Of a stretch of DNA of 8,663 nt, positions 7,527 through 8,663 are shown one piece after another. Position 1 is the stretch's first letter; each line of letters opens with the position of its first letter. The notes under the pieces were generated by a model that worked only from the letters and a program-made list of their open reading frames with translations, was not told where the DNA came from and ran no database searches. This DNA comes from Acetobacteraceae bacterium (lineage in GTDB: Bacteria; Pseudomonadota; Alphaproteobacteria; Acetobacterales; Acetobacteraceae): positions 1-8,663 of the forward strand of contig JAIYAI010000340.1 in assembly GCA_027489135.1 (NCBI GenBank), written 5' to 3'. The position numbers and the translations under genes were made by a program.

Positions 7527-7549
7527 CCGGAAAGACATGGCCTTGCCGG
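7527..7549 (-). terminator. Weak stem-loop after the caspase gene
   Basis: CCGGCAAG (7549-7542) and CTTTCCGG (7534-7527) on the minus strand can form an 8-position stem with one mismatch and a 7-base loop, starting 10 bases past the caspase stop. No U-tract follows, so at most it would be a partial or Rho-assisted stop, leaving room for read-through into tpsB. Confidence 0.25.
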
Positions 7550-7559
7550 ACAGGGACAG

Positions 7560-8663
7560 TCAGCGATCCCCGCCCATGCCGATCGGGAAGCCGCGCAGGT
7601 CGCGCTGCGCCGTGCGGAACACCGCGTCCTGGCGGTGCTGCTTCTCCGCGGCAAGCTGCGGCACCCGTCGCGTCACGTATTCCCCGAGCGCGAGGGCGCT
7701 GACCCGCCCTTCCCCGTCCATCGCCGCGCGGCCGCGCATGCCTTCCCGCACCGCATAGGCGAAGACGCCGTTGCGGTCGTCGTAGCTGTCGAGCGCCTCC
7801 TGCACCGAGGTCGAGGCGGCGAGCAGGAAGCGCCCCGTCTCGTTGCCGATGGCGGCCAGGCTGTCGACGGTGATCTGCCCGGCGTGGCAGGTGTCGACGA
7901 AGAGGAACCCGTCGCGCGCCCGGATGCGGGCGATGGCGGAGACCAGCGCATCCTCCTCCAGCGCCTGCGCCCGCACCGCCCGCATGGAGGAGACGTCGGA
8001 GACATCCGATGGCAGGAACAGGAAGCGCCGGTCCGGCTCCGTCCGGAGGCCGTGGCCGGCGAGGTAGAGCACGAAGGTGTCCTCGGGCCGCGCCTTCTCG
8101 GCGATCTCGGCCAGCGCCTTGAGGATTCCCTCCCGCGTCGCTTCGGCATCGACCAGCAGGGTGACGGAGACCTCGCGGAACAGGCCCCGACCAGCGCGGC
8201 GCAGCGTGTCGGCGACGGTGCGCGCATCGGCCACCGCGAAGCGCAGCGTCAGGTCGCGGTTGGCATACTTGTCGACGCCGACGGCCAGCACCAGCAGGCG
8301 CCCCGTGTCGGCCGGCGGCGCGCGCTCGCCCTCGCGGCGCAGTTCGTAGCTCGGCCCCTCGGCGAAGAGCACGCGGTCCTCGGCGTAGAGGCGGGTGTTG
8401 ATCCGGTTCGGCCCTGGGTCGAGCGGCACCTCCAGCACCACCTCGCTGGTGGCGCCGCGAGTCACGGGGGCCGCCCCCTTCAGGGTCGGCGGCGTGCCGC
8501 GGGCCGCGATGCGGTCGTTCACCAGCGCATCCACGGGGCCGAGGCCGAGGCCGCGATCCTCGGCCGAGAGCACGAGGCGGAGGCCGGTGCTCTCCGGCGG
8601 CATGGTCAGGGCGGGGCCGAGGGCGACGTCGCGGCAGCCGCCGGACGCCAGCATGGCGCAGGC
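7560..8663 (-). CDS. Caspase-like peptidase (C14 family, metacaspase/orthocaspase type), 5' end outside window
   Basis: The frame is open from the right edge to TGA 7562-7560, giving 367 visible residues. An ATG exists at 8654, but the frame continues past it to the edge and the upstream side cannot be seen, so the gene probably starts outside. Numbering from that Met: residues about 20-110 look like an Ig-like linker (ALVNDRIAARG, PGPNRINTRLYAEDR) of the kind that often precedes bacterial caspase domains. The caspase domain runs from LAVGVDKYANRDL (123-135) through AVADARTVADTLRRAG to YLAGHG (catalytic His201) and FVDTCHAG (catalytic Cys256). It ends with NGVFAYAVREGMRG (295-308) and ALALGEYVTRRVPQL (320-334). 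Both dyad residues are present, so an active cysteine protease, usually Arg/Lys-specific in bacterial members, is expected. No transmembrane segment is visible; a signal peptide or WD40 region upstream is possible but unseen. Its target is unknown. Confidence 0.9.
   Translation of the reverse strand, partial: ACAMLASGGCRDVALGPALTMPPESTGLRLVLSAEDRGLGLGPVDALVNDRIAARGTPPTLKGAAPVTRGATSEVVLEVPLDPGPNRINTRLYAEDRVLFAEGPSYELRREGERAPPADTGRLLVLAVGVDKYANRDLTLRFAVADARTVADTLRRAGRGLFREVSVTLLVDAEATREGILKALAEIAEKARPEDTFVLYLAGHGLRTEPDRRFLFLPSDVSDVSSMRAVRAQALEEDALVSAIARIRARDGFLFVDTCHAGQITVDSLAAIGNETGRFLLAASTSVQEALDSYDDRNGVFAYAVREGMRGRAAMDGEGRVSALALGEYVTRRVPQLAAEKQHRQDAVFRTAQRDLRGFPIGMGGDR

Noticed and set aside
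7467..7562. The caspase stop TGA is in the same frame as tpsB, with only sense codons between, suggesting a stop-codon read-through fusion
   Set aside because: Same-frame placement happens one time in three by chance. A ribosome site and signal peptide mark a separate tpsB start, and a fusion would bury the signal peptide.

Overview
The window is very G+C-rich, and nearly all of it is coding on the minus strand. It reads right to left as one gene cluster: a caspase-like peptidase (7560 to the right edge, 5' end cut off), an outer-membrane two-partner-secretion transporter of the TpsB/FhaC/ShlB type (5676-7466), and a giant exported filamentous-haemagglutinin-like TpsA protein (5317 to the left edge, 3' end cut off after 1,772 codons). 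The protein style (Gly/Ala/Thr-rich TpsA, GC-ending codons, 'GRGY' form of the transporter L6 motif) suggests a high-GC alphaproteobacterium, possibly of the Acetobacteraceae. That assignment is inference from general resemblance, not from a marker gene.

Layout. 8663-7560: Ig-like linker plus C14 caspase domain with an intact His/Cys dyad. 7559-7467: short gap with a weak stem-loop, a perfect CACAATTGTG palindrome and GACAC repeats. 7466-5676: TpsB with signal peptide, proline-rich linker, two POTRA domains and a C-terminal beta-barrel ending in Phe. 5675-5318: 358-base gap with no convincing gene, containing two mutually exclusive stem-loops at the tpsB stop and a strong GC hairpin just before the tpsA ribosome binding site. 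5317-1: TpsA with a long signal peptide, a TPS secretion domain, then a beta-helix-like passenger containing three degenerate 77-residue repeats and, at the left edge, 68-69-residue tandem repeats that become nearly identical.

How it fits together. By family knowledge, TpsA crosses the inner membrane through Sec, its N-terminal TPS domain is recognised by the POTRA domains of TpsB, and it is threaded through the TpsB barrel to the cell surface. The caspase-like protein lies upstream, in the same direction, with a 93-base gap. It could process, activate or police the secreted protein, but nothing in the sequence proves this. The pairing of a caspase-fold peptidase with a two-partner secretion system is the most interesting aspect of the window.

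The long open frames on the plus strand across tpsA and tpsB are antisense shadows caused by high GC and are not annotated.
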